DNA from: Tabrizicola_A sp964393035 | GTDB lineage: Bacteria; Pseudomonadota; Alphaproteobacteria; Rhodobacterales; Rhodobacteraceae | Direction of reading: 5' to 3' | NCBI GenBank assembly: GCA_964393035.1 | Contig: CAYMRX010000001.1 | Span: 434,001 to 498,000, forward strand | DNA length: 64,000 nucleotides | In this document: in pieces, positions 17,099 to 25,770 of the stretch | Layout of the letters: every line of letters starts with the position of its first letter | Position numbering within the stretch: the stretch's first letter is position 1 | Position numbers and translations under genes: made by a program | Notes under the pieces: generated by a model | What the model was told of the DNA's origin: nothing | Seen by the model: only the letters and a program-made list of their open reading frames with translations | The model's database searches: none

Positions 17099-18310
17099 AT
17101 GACCGACGCTTACATCTATGACGCCGTTCGCACCCCGCGCGGCAAGGGACGCGCCGACGGGGCGCTGCATGAGGTGTCCTCGGTCGCCTTGTCGGCGGGC
17201 ATCCTGAACGCGGTGAAAGCTCGCAACGGGCTTGACGGGCACGCGGTTGAGGATGTGATCTGGGGCAATGTGACCCAAGTGGGCGAACAGGGCGGGTGCC
17301 TTGCGCGCTCGGCGGTTCTCCTGTCGGATCTTGACCAGTCAATCCCCGGTCTTGCCATCAACCGTTTCTGCGCAAGCGGTATGGAGGCGATAAATCTGGC
17401 CGCCAATCAGGTGAAGGGGGGCGCGGGTCAGGCCTATATCGCGGGCGGGACTGAAATGATGGGACGCGTCGCCATGGGCAGCGACGGGGCCGCGATTGCG
17501 GTGGACCCCGCGCTTGCCATGAAGACCTATTTCGTGCCGCAGGGAATTTCGGCCGACATCATTGCCACCGAATATGGCTTTACCCGTGACATGGCCGATG
17601 CCTTGGCGGTGGAAAGCCAGCGCCGCGCGGCGGTGGCCTGGGCCGAAAACCGCTTTGCCCGCTCCATCGTGCCCGTCACGGACCGCAACGGGCTGACCAT
17701 TCTGGCGCAAGACGAATACATGCGCCCCGGCACCGACATGACCACGCTGGCCGCCTTGAAGCCCGCGTTCAAAGACATGGGCGAGGTGATGCCGGGCTTC
17801 GACAAGATCGCCTTGATCAAATACCCGCATCTGGAGCGGATCGACCATATCCACCATGCCGGGAACTCGTCAGGCATTGTCGATGGTGCGGCGGCGCTGC
17901 TGATCGGCAATGCCGAGTTTGGCCGCGCCCAAGGGCTGAAACCCCGCGCGCGCATCCGCGCCACCGCCAAGATCGGCACGGACCCGACAATCATGCTGAC
18001 CGGGCCGGTTCCGGTAACCGAAAAGATTTTGCGCGACAGTGGCATGGCGATTGGCGACATTGACCTGTTTGAAGTGAATGAGGCTTTCGCCTCGGTCGTC
18101 TTGCGGTTTCAGCAGGCCTTTGGCGTCGATCCGGCCCGCGTCAACGTGAATGGCGGCTCGATCGCCATGGGCCATCCTTTGGGCGCCACAGGGGCCATCA
18201 TCATCGGCACTTTGTTGGATGAATTGGAGCGCACCGGCAAATCCACGGGCTTGGCCACGCTTTGCATCGCCAGCGGCATGGGGGCGGCCACCATCATCGA
18301 AAGGGTGTGA
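17099..18310 (+). CDS. Acetyl-CoA C-acyltransferase (thiolase)
   Basis: 403 residues, normal thiolase size. The nucleophilic Cys91 is in NRFCASGMEA, the active-site histidine is in NEAFA/GGSIAMGHPLGATGA, and the second catalytic Cys is in CIASGMGAA near the C-terminus. It cleaves 3-ketoacyl-CoA with CoA in the last step of beta-oxidation. ATG 17099 is preferred over the adjacent TTG, with a TTGGAG ribosome-binding site. Four downstream genes follow with 3 bp, 9 bp and two 4-bp overlaps, ending in the FadJ homolog, so thiolase and multifunctional enzyme are cotranscribed with cupins between them. Confidence 0.93.
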   Translation: MTDAYIYDAVRTPRGKGRADGALHEVSSVALSAGILNAVKARNGLDGHAVEDVIWGNVTQVGEQGGCLARSAVLLSDLDQSIPGLAINRFCASGMEAINLAANQVKGGAGQAYIAGGTEMMGRVAMGSDGAAIAVDPALAMKTYFVPQGISADIIATEYGFTRDMADALAVESQRRAAVAWAENRFARSIVPVTDRNGLTILAQDEYMRPGTDMTTLAALKPAFKDMGEVMPGFDKIALIKYPHLERIDHIHHAGNSSGIVDGAAALLIGNAEFGRAQGLKPRARIRATAKIGTDPTIMLTGPVPVTEKILRDSGMAIGDIDLFEVNEAFASVVLRFQQAFGVDPARVNVNGGSIAMGHPLGATGAIIIGTLLDELERTGKSTGLATLCIASGMGAATIIERV

Positions 18311-18313
18311 GCC

Positions 18314-18751
18314 ATGCCCGTTTCAGGGTTTTCAAGCATCGGCGACCGACTGACCGAGGCCTTGGTCTCGGGCGACTTCGCGCTTTATCAAAACGTGATG
18401 GAGCTGCCCCTGACCATCGTTCCGGTCGGCGAAGCCCCCTATGTTCTGGCCGATGAGACTGCCCTGCGCCACGACTTCGAACTGTATCACAATGTGCTGA
18501 AACTGCATGGCGTCACCGACATCTTCCGCGAGGTGCGGGCCATCATGGATGAGGGCGGCGGTGTCCACCGTATCCTGTGCCGGGTGCATATCATGGCACG
18601 GGCCAATCGCATCGTGGATCCGTTCCAGTCCGAAATGCTGATCCGGGCGCACGAAGGGCAGTGGCGCATCTTCGAAATCCGCAGCCTTGCGGCGCATATC
18701 GACTGGGTGATGGGCGGCCAAAGCGCGGGTCAGGATTTCTTGAAACGTTAG
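18314..18751 (+). CDS. NTF2-like protein of unknown function in beta-oxidation operon
   Basis: 145 residues, starting 3 bp after the thiolase stop. The pattern (N-terminal helix SIGDRLTEALVSGDFALYQNVMELP, then curved-sheet-like strands ending RWRIFEIRSLAAH) resembles SnoaL/NTF2-like folds used by small isomerases, hydratases or binding subunits. No catalytic motif can be assigned. Tight coupling to thiolase argues for a role in the same pathway. The family call is from general pattern only; a structure prediction would decide. Confidence 0.6.
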   Translation: MPVSGFSSIGDRLTEALVSGDFALYQNVMELPLTIVPVGEAPYVLADETALRHDFELYHNVLKLHGVTDIFREVRAIMDEGGGVHRILCRVHIMARANRIVDPFQSEMLIRAHEGQWRIFEIRSLAAHIDWVMGGQSAGQDFLKR

Positions 18752-18760
18752 GGGACAAGG

Positions 18761-19231
18761 ATGCCGAAGATTGATCTTGCAAAAGTGCCGGTCAAGACTG
18801 GCTCTGTCTACCCATCCCCCTATGCCGAGATGATGGCCGGGCGGTCCTCGTTGCGGCTGGGCGACGCGGGCGGGCTGACGCAATTCGGTGTCAATCTGGT
18901 GACGTTGGAGCCGGGCGCGCTGGCCAGTTTGCGGCATTGGCATTTGAAAGAGGATGAATTCGCCATCGTTCTGGAAGGAGCGTTGTTTCTGATCGAAGAC
19001 GAGGGTGAAACGCCCATGCGCCCCGGCGATTGCGCGGCCTGGAAGGCCGGGGTCGCCAATGGCCACCATTTCGTCAACCGCTCGGATCGGCCCGCGCGGT
19101 TTTTGGTGATCGGCTCCAGGATTGCGGATGAGGTGGCCAGCTATGCCGATGTGGACATGAAGATCCACATGAACGGCGGCAAGCCGCGCTTCACCTATCG
19201 TGACGATACAGATTGGGCCGGGCCAAGATGA
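18761..19231 (+). CDS. Single-domain cupin protein
   Basis: 156 residues with one complete cupin: motif 1 LRHWHLKEDEFAIVLEG (two His and Glu) and motif 2 PGDCAAWKAGVANGHHFVNRS (third His). All four metal ligands expected of a functional cupin are present. It begins 9 bp after the NTF2-like gene and its stop overlaps the next cupin gene (ATGA). It is closely similar in motif and order to both halves of that downstream bicupin, pointing to local duplication. The role in beta-oxidation is unknown. Confidence 0.85.
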   Translation: MPKIDLAKVPVKTGSVYPSPYAEMMAGRSSLRLGDAGGLTQFGVNLVTLEPGALASLRHWHLKEDEFAIVLEGALFLIEDEGETPMRPGDCAAWKAGVANGHHFVNRSDRPARFLVIGSRIADEVASYADVDMKIHMNGGKPRFTYRDDTDWAGPR

Positions 19232-20193
19232 AAATTGACCCCAGCCGCGCACCGGTTTCAGAAGCCAGGGGGCTGCACACGCGGCACCTGTCGGTTGCGG
19301 GTGGGCTGCGCCAATTCGGGGCCTATGTCGATCGGTTGGACCCGGGCGCGTTTTCCTCATTCCGGCATTGGCATGAGGCCGAAGACGAGATGATCTACGT
19401 GCTTCACGGCAGGCTTACCCTGCGCGACGACACCGGGATGCAGGATCTTCACCCCGGCGATGCCGTGGCTTGGCCCTATGGCGTGGCGAATGGCCATCAC
19501 CTGACCAACAGGGGCGCAGAGCCTTGTGACTATGTGATCGTTGGCAGCCGGGTTGCGGGGGACATCTGCCATTATCCCGAGGACGGCAGCCGCCAGATCA
19601 ATGGCGCAACCACTTGGCAGGTCGTCGCTGCCGATGGCCAGATCCTGCGTGAGGGCGCCCTGCCCGAGGAATTGCTGAACCTGCCGCAAAACTGGGGCAA
19701 GCCCTTTGCAGGGCCAACCCCACCCGGCATTTTGCGCGACGATGCTTGTGCTTGGCAAACGGCCAGCGACTATCGCCACCCCGTGCTGGGCGGCGGGCTT
19801 GGGGATTATCGCTATCGGCTGTTGGGCGATCCGGGCGGGCTGTCACAATTCGGCGCACATGTCGAAGAATTGCCACCCGGCGCGCGATCGTCGTTCCGGC
19901 ACTGGCATGAGGCCGAAGATGAGTTCGTCTATCTGCTGTCAGGCCATCTTGTCCTGATCGAAGACGAGGAGACGCCGCTGGTCCCCGGGGATTGCGCGGC
20001 TTGGCCTGCGTGCCATCCGGTTGGCCATTGTCTTGAGAACCGCAGCGCGCTGCCTGCCCGATATCTGGTGATTGGCACCCGGCGGCAGACCGACACCATC
20101 ACCTATCCCGATCACGATCTGATCACCCACAAAGACGGCCCGCACCGGCGCTATACCCACGCCGATGGCCGCCCCCGAGGAGGAACCAAATGA
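19228..20193 (+). CDS. Bicupin protein (two tandem cupin domains)
   Basis: 321 residues from ATG 19228. The first domain (about 15-130) has FRHWHEAEDEMIYVLHG and GVANGHHLTNRG; the second (about 180-300) has FRHWHEAEDEFVYLLSG and VGHCLENRS. The two halves are more like each other than like typical dioxygenase bicupins, and each keeps the His-His-Glu-His set. With the preceding gene, three homologous cupin modules lie in a row. The 4-bp overlaps on both sides show strict translational coupling with the cupin and FadJ-type genes. Enzymatic role (isomerase, oxygenase or binding protein) cannot be assigned. Confidence 0.85.
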   Translation: MKIDPSRAPVSEARGLHTRHLSVAGGLRQFGAYVDRLDPGAFSSFRHWHEAEDEMIYVLHGRLTLRDDTGMQDLHPGDAVAWPYGVANGHHLTNRGAEPCDYVIVGSRVAGDICHYPEDGSRQINGATTWQVVAADGQILREGALPEELLNLPQNWGKPFAGPTPPGILRDDACAWQTASDYRHPVLGGGLGDYRYRLLGDPGGLSQFGAHVEELPPGARSSFRHWHEAEDEFVYLLSGHLVLIEDEETPLVPGDCAAWPACHPVGHCLENRSALPARYLVIGTRRQTDTITYPDHDLITHKDGPHRRYTHADGRPRGGTK

Positions 20194-22373
20194 CCGATTT
20201 CACCTATGCCATGGACGCTGACGGCGTTGTCACCCTGACTTGGGATGTGAAGGCCAAGTCGATGAACGTTATGTCGACCGAGGCGTTCATGGACCTTTCC
20301 GCCAAGGTTGATCAGGCGCTGGCCGATCCTGCCGCCAAGGGGATCATCATCACCTCGGGCAAAAAGGATTTTGCCGGGGGGATGGATCTGAACGTCATCG
20401 CCGCGATGCGGGCGGGCGGGGCGCAGGCGATCTTTGACGGCGTGATGGGCATGCATCAGGTGCTGCGCAAGATCGAGCTGGCGGGGATGGATGCAAAGAC
20501 CCAAAAAGGCGGCAAGCCGATTGTCGCCGCCCTGCCCGGCACCGCGCTGGGGATCGGGTTGGAACTGCCGCTTGCCTGCCACCGCATCATTGCCGCCGAC
20601 AATCCGAAGGCCAAGATCGGCCTGCCGGAAATCCTTGTCGGCATCTTCCCCGGCGGCGGGGGCACCACACGTCTGACCCGCAAACTGGGGGCGATGATGG
20701 CCGCGCCCTTCCTGTTGGAGGGCAAGCTTTCCGATCCCAAGGGTGCCAAGGCGGCGGGATTGATTGATGAGATCGTCGCGCCAGAAGACCTGTTGGCCCG
20801 TGCGAAGGAATGGGTGCTATCGGCCAAGGACGCCGACCTTGTGAAGCCATGGGATGACAAGGGCTACAAGATGCCCGGCGGCACCCCCTATCACCCGGCG
20901 GGCTTCATGACCTTTGTGGGGGCCAACGCCATGGTTGGCGGCAAGACCATGGGGGTGTATCCGGCCGCCAAAGAGCTTTTGGGCGCGGTGTATGAGGGCG
21001 CGCTGGTGCCCTTTGACACCGCGATCAGGATCGAGGCGCGGCACTTCACCACCTTGTTGATGAACCCTTCATCCACCGCGATGATCCGCAGCCTTTTCAT
21101 CAACAAAGAGGCGCTGGAAAAGGGCGCGAACCGGCCGAAGGTGGCCGACCAGACCGTGAAAAAGGTCGGCATCATCGGCGCGGGCATGATGGGGGCGGGT
21201 ATTGCCTATGTCTCGGCCAATGCCGGGATTGATGTCGTGCTGATCGACGCCGCACAAGAGGCGGCAGACCGGGGCAAAGCCTATTCCGAGGGGCTGCTGG
21301 ACAAGGGAATGCAGCGCAAGAAGGTGACGGCAGAAAAGAAAGCCGAGGTTCTGGGCCGTATTCTGGCGACCACGGAATATTCTGCGCTGGCCGGTTGTGA
21401 CCTGATCGTCGAGGCGGTGTTCGAAGACCCCAAGGTCAAGGCCGAGGTGACGGCAAAGGTCGAAGCCGCGGTGGGCGAGGACTGCATCTTTGCCACCAAC
21501 ACCTCGACCCTGCCAATCTCCTCTTTGGCCAAAGCCTCGAAACGGCCCGAGCAATTCATCGGCATCCATTTCTTCAGCCCCGTCGACAAGATGATGCTGG
21601 TCGAGATCATCCGCGGCAAGGCAACCGGCGATGTGGCGGTGGCCAAGGCGCTGGATTACGTCCGCCAGATCCGCAAGACGCCCATCGTGGTCAATGATGC
21701 GCGCTTCTTTTACGCCAACCGCTGCATCATTCCTTACATCAACGAAGGCATCCGCATGGTGGCCGAAGGGGTGGAACCGGCGCTGGTGGAAAATGCGGCC
21801 AAGCTTGTGGGCATGCCTTTGGGGCCGCTGCAACTCGTCGATGAAACCTCGATTGATCTGGGGGTGAAGATCGCCAAAGCGACCAAGGCCGCGATGGGCG
21901 ATGCCTATCCCGACGGCGCCGTGGATGACGTCTTGTTCTGGATGGCGGATCAGGGGCGCATGGGTAAAAAGGCCAACGCGGGCTTTTACACCTATGACGC
22001 GACAGGCAAACGCGAGGGCTTGTGGGATGGGCTTGCGGGGCGTCACCCCGAGGCCGAAACGCAACCTGATCTCGCCACGGTCCAGCACCGTCTCTTGATG
22101 GCGCAGGTGCTGGAGGCGGTGCGGGCGCTGGAGGAAGGCGTGTTGACCGACATCCGCGAAGGCGATGTTGGCGCGATCCTTGGCTGGGGCTTTGCGCCGT
22201 GGTCGGGGGGGCCGTTTGGCTGGCTGGATATCATCGGGGCCGCAAAAGCCGTTGAGATTTGCGAGCGTCTGACAGCAGAGTTTGGCGCCCGCTTCACCGC
22301 GCCCAACCTCTTGCGCGATATGGCGGCCAAAGGGACAAGCTTTTATCCGCAACCGGGCGCCAAAGCCGCCTGA
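20190..22373 (+). CDS. fadJ: Multifunctional enoyl-CoA hydratase / 3-hydroxyacyl-CoA dehydrogenase
   Basis: 727 residues, the usual size for FadB/FadJ alpha subunits. Residues about 5-190 form a crotonase domain (LPEILVGIFPGGGGTTRL contains the hydratase glutamate); a Rossmann domain begins at GIIGAGMMGAGIAYV (about 325) and is followed by the HFFSPVDKM histidine segment; two C-terminal 3HCDH domains close the protein. It performs hydration and dehydrogenation of enoyl-CoA in the beta-oxidation cycle. The thiolase partner is encoded upstream in the same operon but separated by three small genes. Last gene of the operon; a convergent DUF599 gene ends 6 bp downstream. Confidence 0.92.
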   Translation: MTDFTYAMDADGVVTLTWDVKAKSMNVMSTEAFMDLSAKVDQALADPAAKGIIITSGKKDFAGGMDLNVIAAMRAGGAQAIFDGVMGMHQVLRKIELAGMDAKTQKGGKPIVAALPGTALGIGLELPLACHRIIAADNPKAKIGLPEILVGIFPGGGGTTRLTRKLGAMMAAPFLLEGKLSDPKGAKAAGLIDEIVAPEDLLARAKEWVLSAKDADLVKPWDDKGYKMPGGTPYHPAGFMTFVGANAMVGGKTMGVYPAAKELLGAVYEGALVPFDTAIRIEARHFTTLLMNPSSTAMIRSLFINKEALEKGANRPKVADQTVKKVGIIGAGMMGAGIAYVSANAGIDVVLIDAAQEAADRGKAYSEGLLDKGMQRKKVTAEKKAEVLGRILATTEYSALAGCDLIVEAVFEDPKVKAEVTAKVEAAVGEDCIFATNTSTLPISSLAKASKRPEQFIGIHFFSPVDKMMLVEIIRGKATGDVAVAKALDYVRQIRKTPIVVNDARFFYANRCIIPYINEGIRMVAEGVEPALVENAAKLVGMPLGPLQLVDETSIDLGVKIAKATKAAMGDAYPDGAVDDVLFWMADQGRMGKKANAGFYTYDATGKREGLWDGLAGRHPEAETQPDLATVQHRLLMAQVLEAVRALEEGVLTDIREGDVGAILGWGFAPWSGGPFGWLDIIGAAKAVEICERLTAEFGARFTAPNLLRDMAAKGTSFYPQPGAKAA

Positions 22374-22379
22374 GCGGGA

Positions 22380-23072
22380 TCACTTGCGCCGCAACATCAC
22401 CTGCCGGGAGGTAGAGGCAAAGTCGCGGCGAAGCAGCGTCAGGGAAATCACCACGGCCCCCACGGTTAACCCAAGGGGGCCTGCCAGCCACCCCAGCGCG
22501 CCCAGCGCGAAATAGATCGACCGCAGCCCGCGGTTAAAGCTTTTCGCCGCCGTGATATTGATATCCGCCGCCTGTGCGGCCCGGTGGCGGGCCTCGGGGT
22601 GGGCGGGATCATTTGGCACTGCGGCCATCAGGATGGCGCAATAGCCAAAAAGCCGATGCGCCCAGATGAATTTCAGCAAGGCGTTGGCGAGGAAGGCCAC
22701 CACCAGCGCAACCCGCAATTGCAGGCCAGCCATCTCGGTCGGCAGGGTCAAATCGCGTGCGATGGCCAGCAGCATCTCCGGATTGCCGATCATCGCAATG
22801 CCGCCGCCGATGGCGATCATCGAGGCACTGACAAAGAACGCCACACTTTGCCGCAAGTTGTCGATCATGGTCGCGTCAAAGATCCGGGGTTGCCGGGTGA
22901 CGAACTCGACCATCCAATCGTGGCGATAACGTTCCATCAGTTTTGACACCGACACACGCCATGCGGGCGGGTTTTCGACCAGAAAGCCAATACCAAGCCA
23001 CAACCCCAAGGCGAAACTCAAGGCCAGCAGGTCGGAAAGCCCGAAGGGGCCAAGATGAAAATCCATGTCCAT
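22380..23072 (-). CDS. DUF599 family membrane protein
   Basis: 230 residues with four strongly hydrophobic segments (about 13-33, 75-96, 117-135, 190-215). The RQPRIFDATMIDNLRQSVAFFVSA region and the C-terminal FNRGLRSIYFALGALGWL segment match the DUF599 family of bacterial inner-membrane proteins. Function is unknown. Start ATG 23072 is the first of two nearby in-frame ATGs (MDMDFHL). It faces fadJ and is divergent from glcD, so it does not belong to either operon. Confidence 0.8.
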   Translation of the reverse strand: MDMDFHLGPFGLSDLLALSFALGLWLGIGFLVENPPAWRVSVSKLMERYRHDWMVEFVTRQPRIFDATMIDNLRQSVAFFVSASMIAIGGGIAMIGNPEMLLAIARDLTLPTEMAGLQLRVALVVAFLANALLKFIWAHRLFGYCAILMAAVPNDPAHPEARHRAAQAADINITAAKSFNRGLRSIYFALGALGWLAGPLGLTVGAVVISLTLLRRDFASTSRQVMLRRK

Positions 23073-23123
23073 GGCACAAGGTAAGACGGGCAGGGGCGCA
23101 AGGGCAAGCCCAAGCCTGTGCGC

Positions 23124-23160
23124 TTGTGAAGTCGAAAAATTGGTTATATTTTCTTACCAA
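23124..23160 (+). promoter_or_regulatory. Candidate glcDEF promoter with inverted repeat
   Basis: TTGTGA (23124-23129) and TATATT (23145-23150) could be -35 and -10 boxes, with a short 15-bp spacer. TTGGT (23140-23144) and ACCAA (23156-23160) form an inverted repeat across the -10 region, the sort of dyad bound by GntR/FadR-type regulators such as GlcC. This A/T-rich island is conspicuous in the GC-rich surroundings. Both assignments are tentative. Confidence 0.4.
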
Positions 23161-23183
23161 ACAACCCAATCGCAGAGCCAGCC

Positions 23184-24695
23184 ATGGACATGCCAGCCCC
23201 GAGCCAGCTTATCATCCGCCAAAAACCGGCGCTTGTGGCGGCCTTGCGCCAAGTGTTGCCGGCCGATGCAGTCATCGACGCGCCCGAAGAAACCCGCGCC
23301 TATGAATGTGACGCCCTGTCGGCCTATGCCTGTCAACCCTTGGTTGTGATCCTGCCCCGCACCACGGATGAGGTTGCTGCGGCTTTGAGGGTCTGCCACC
23401 AGATGGGCGTGCCGGTGGTGCCACGCGGTTCAGGCACCTCGCTGGCGGGCGGCGCGCTGCCGACGGCGGATTGTGTGGTGTTGGGCGTCAGCCGGATGAA
23501 CCGCGTGCTTGAGGTCGATTACGAGAACCGCTTCATCCGTGTCGAGGCGGGCCGCACCAATCTGGCCGTCACCGCGGCCGTTGAGGAGGAGGGCTTTTTC
23601 TACGCCCCCGACCCTTCCAGCCAGCTTGCCTGCGCGATTGCCGGCAATATCGCGATGAACTCCGGCGGGGCGCATTGCCTGAAATACGGCGTGACGACGA
23701 ACAATCTGCTTGGTGTGCGGCTGGTGCAGATGGATGGCACCGTGATCGAGGTCGGCGGCCCGTGGATGGAGGCCGGGGGGCTTGACCTCTTGGGTGTCAT
23801 CTGTGGATCAGAGGGGCAGTTGGGCGTGGTGACCGAGGCCACCTTGCGCATCCTGCCCAAACCCGAAGGTGCCCGCCCGGTGCTGGTGGCCTTTGGATCA
23901 AACGAGGTGGCGGGGGCTTGCGTTTCCGACATCATCAAGGCGGGCATCCTGCCCGTCGCCATTGAATTCATGGACCGCCCCTGCATCCGCGCCTGCGAGG
24001 CCTTTGCCCAAGCGGGCTATCCCGATTGCGAGGCGCTGCTTATCATCGAGGTCGAGGGGTCCGAGGCGGAAATCGCCGAACAACTGGCGCGGATCAAGGC
24101 GATTGCCCTGTCTCATCAACCCTTGGAATTCCGCGAGGCGGCGGATGAGGATCAGGCCCGGCGCATCTGGCTGGGGCGCAAATCGGCCTTTGGCGCCATG
24201 GGGCAGATCAACGATTACATGTGCCTTGATGGCACGATCCCGGTGTCTGCGCTGCCCTACGTCCTGCGGCGCATTGGGGAAATGAGCGCCGAATTCGGCT
24301 TGGCCGTTGGCAATGTGTTTCATGCCGGCGACGGCAACATGCACCCCTTGATCCTTTACAACGCCAATGCCCCCGGTGATCTGGCCCGCTGCGAGGCTTT
24401 TGGGGCCGAGATCCTGAAACTTTGTGTCGAGGTCGGCGGCTGTCTGACAGGGGAACATGGGGTGGGGATCGAAAAGCGCGATCTGATGGGCGTGCAATTT
24501 ACGCCACAGGATCTGGAGGAAATGATGCAGATCAAAGACGTCTTTGATCCGAAATGGCTTTTGAATCCCGCCAAGGTCTTCCCCTTGGATGCAACCGCCA
24601 CACGCCGCGCAAGCGGAACCGCCGGGGCTGTCCGCCCCGGACCCCGAGGGTATTTGGGCCAAGATGAAACGAGCAGCGATGCGCCCCATCAGTGA
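23184..24695 (+). CDS. glcD: Glycolate oxidase FAD-linked subunit GlcD
   Basis: 503 residues. Residues about 50-190 form the PCMH-type FAD-binding domain (VPRGSGTSLAGGALP) and the C-terminal half is the FAD-oxidase fold, including NVFHAGDGNMHPLILY and GEHGVGIEKRDLM. It oxidises glycolate (and often D-lactate) to glyoxylate together with GlcE and GlcF. Unusually, the last 30 or so codons run through a copy of the dispersed hairpin repeat, giving an extra tail of low resemblance to the family. The gene overlaps glcE by 17 bp or more. Confidence 0.93.
   Translation: MDMPAPSQLIIRQKPALVAALRQVLPADAVIDAPEETRAYECDALSAYACQPLVVILPRTTDEVAAALRVCHQMGVPVVPRGSGTSLAGGALPTADCVVLGVSRMNRVLEVDYENRFIRVEAGRTNLAVTAAVEEEGFFYAPDPSSQLACAIAGNIAMNSGGAHCLKYGVTTNNLLGVRLVQMDGTVIEVGGPWMEAGGLDLLGVICGSEGQLGVVTEATLRILPKPEGARPVLVAFGSNEVAGACVSDIIKAGILPVAIEFMDRPCIRACEAFAQAGYPDCEALLIIEVEGSEAEIAEQLARIKAIALSHQPLEFREAADEDQARRIWLGRKSAFGAMGQINDYMCLDGTIPVSALPYVLRRIGEMSAEFGLAVGNVFHAGDGNMHPLILYNANAPGDLARCEAFGAEILKLCVEVGGCLTGEHGVGIEKRDLMGVQFTPQDLEEMMQIKDVFDPKWLLNPAKVFPLDATATRRASGTAGAVRPGPRGYLGQDETSSDAPHQ
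24622..24670 (+). repeat. Dispersed intergenic repeat, copy C, inside the glcD end
   Basis: A GC hairpin CCGGGGC / GCCCCGG (24622-24640) is followed by the conserved tail GAGGGTATTTGGGCCAAGATGAA. It is co-oriented with glcD and lies within its 3' coding end, just before glcE. The ATG in the tail (24664) is in frame with glcE and could serve as an alternative start. Confidence 0.75.
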
Positions 24696-25770
24696 AGTCG
24701 AGGTAAGCGAGGCGATCCATGCGGCGCGCGTGCCTGTGACCATCATCGGCGGCGGGACGCGACGGCCGGGCGCGGCGGCAGGGGGAAGGCTGGAAATGTC
24801 CGGCCTTTCGGGGGTTCAGCTTTATGAACCGGGTGCGCTGACACTGGTGGTGCGGGCCGGCACGCCCTTGGCCGAGGTGGAGGCGCTTTTGGCGGCGGAG
24901 CGGCAACGGCTGGCCTTTGAGGTGCCGGATCTGCGGCGGCTTTTGGCGCGGGAGGGTCATTCGACCATCGGCGGGGTGGTGGCCAGCAATGCCAGCGGTC
25001 CGCGCCGGGTGCAGGCGGGGGCCTGCCGCGACAGTCTTTTGGGGGTTCGGTTTGTGGATGGAACCGGACGCGTCGTGAAGAACGGCGGGCGGGTGATGAA
25101 GAATGTCACCGGCTATGATCTGGTCAAGCTGATGGCCGGAAGCCGGGGCGTGCTTGGGGTGTTGACCGAGGTTTCCCTGCGGGTTCAGGCGCAGCCGGAG
25201 ACCGAGATAACGCTGGTGGCACGGCGCGGGCTTGAGGCGGGATTAAACACCCTGCGGGGCGCGTTGCGGTCCCCTTTCGAGGTGTCGGGCGCGGCCTATG
25301 CCGAGGGGCGCGCCTTGCTGCGGATCGAGGGCATGGCCGGGTCGGTCGCCTATCGCTCCGGGGCCTTGCGCGATCGGCTTGGCGGGGAATGGGACACGGT
25401 GTCTGACGCCGCCAGTGCCGCGCTGTGGCGGGACGTGCGGGACGTATCGGCCTTTGCGGGACAAGGCGGATCAGTCTGGCGGCTGGTGGTCAAACCCACC
25501 GAGGCCGCGCGCCTTGTGCAGGACTTGGGCGCCGCGGCGGTGGTAGATTGGGGCGGCGGGCTGGTTTGGCTTTTGACCCAAGGCGGGCAAGGCGCCGCCG
25601 TTCGCGCGACGCTACAGGGTGTCGGCCATGCAACCCTTGTCCGACCGTTGCCCGGCGATGAGGGCACCGATATCTTGCCGCCGGAGCCAGATGATCTGGC
25701 CCGGCTGTCGGCTGGCTTGCGCCATATGTTCGATCCACGCGGGATCTTTGCGGCTGGGGGGCTGGCCTGA
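24679..25770 (+). CDS. glcE: Glycolate oxidase FAD-binding subunit GlcE
   Basis: 363 residues from ATG 24679 (MRPISEVEVSEA, the usual family start); an upstream in-frame ATG at 24664, contributed by the repeat, would add five residues. The N-terminal FAD-binding PCMH domain is visible (TIGGVVASNASGPRRVQAG, VMKNVTGYDLVKLMAGS). GlcE is a second flavoprotein-like subunit of glycolate dehydrogenase and lacks a full catalytic C-terminal domain. Its stop shares a base with the glcF start (TGATG). Confidence 0.92.
   Translation: MRPISEVEVSEAIHAARVPVTIIGGGTRRPGAAAGGRLEMSGLSGVQLYEPGALTLVVRAGTPLAEVEALLAAERQRLAFEVPDLRRLLAREGHSTIGGVVASNASGPRRVQAGACRDSLLGVRFVDGTGRVVKNGGRVMKNVTGYDLVKLMAGSRGVLGVLTEVSLRVQAQPETEITLVARRGLEAGLNTLRGALRSPFEVSGAAYAEGRALLRIEGMAGSVAYRSGALRDRLGGEWDTVSDAASAALWRDVRDVSAFAGQGGSVWRLVVKPTEAARLVQDLGAAAVVDWGGGLVWLLTQGGQGAAVRATLQGVGHATLVRPLPGDEGTDILPPEPDDLARLSAGLRHMFDPRGIFAAGGLA

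Noticed and set aside
19217..19236. GGCCAAGATGAAA before the bicupin, similar to the repeat tail
   Set aside because: It lacks the GGGTATTT part and hairpin, and lies inside coding sequence, so it is probably coincidence rather than another repeat copy.
23046..23062. GGGCCAAGATGAAAA in the DUF599 gene
   Set aside because: Same short resemblance to the repeat tail, but inside the DUF599 coding frame and without the conserved core.
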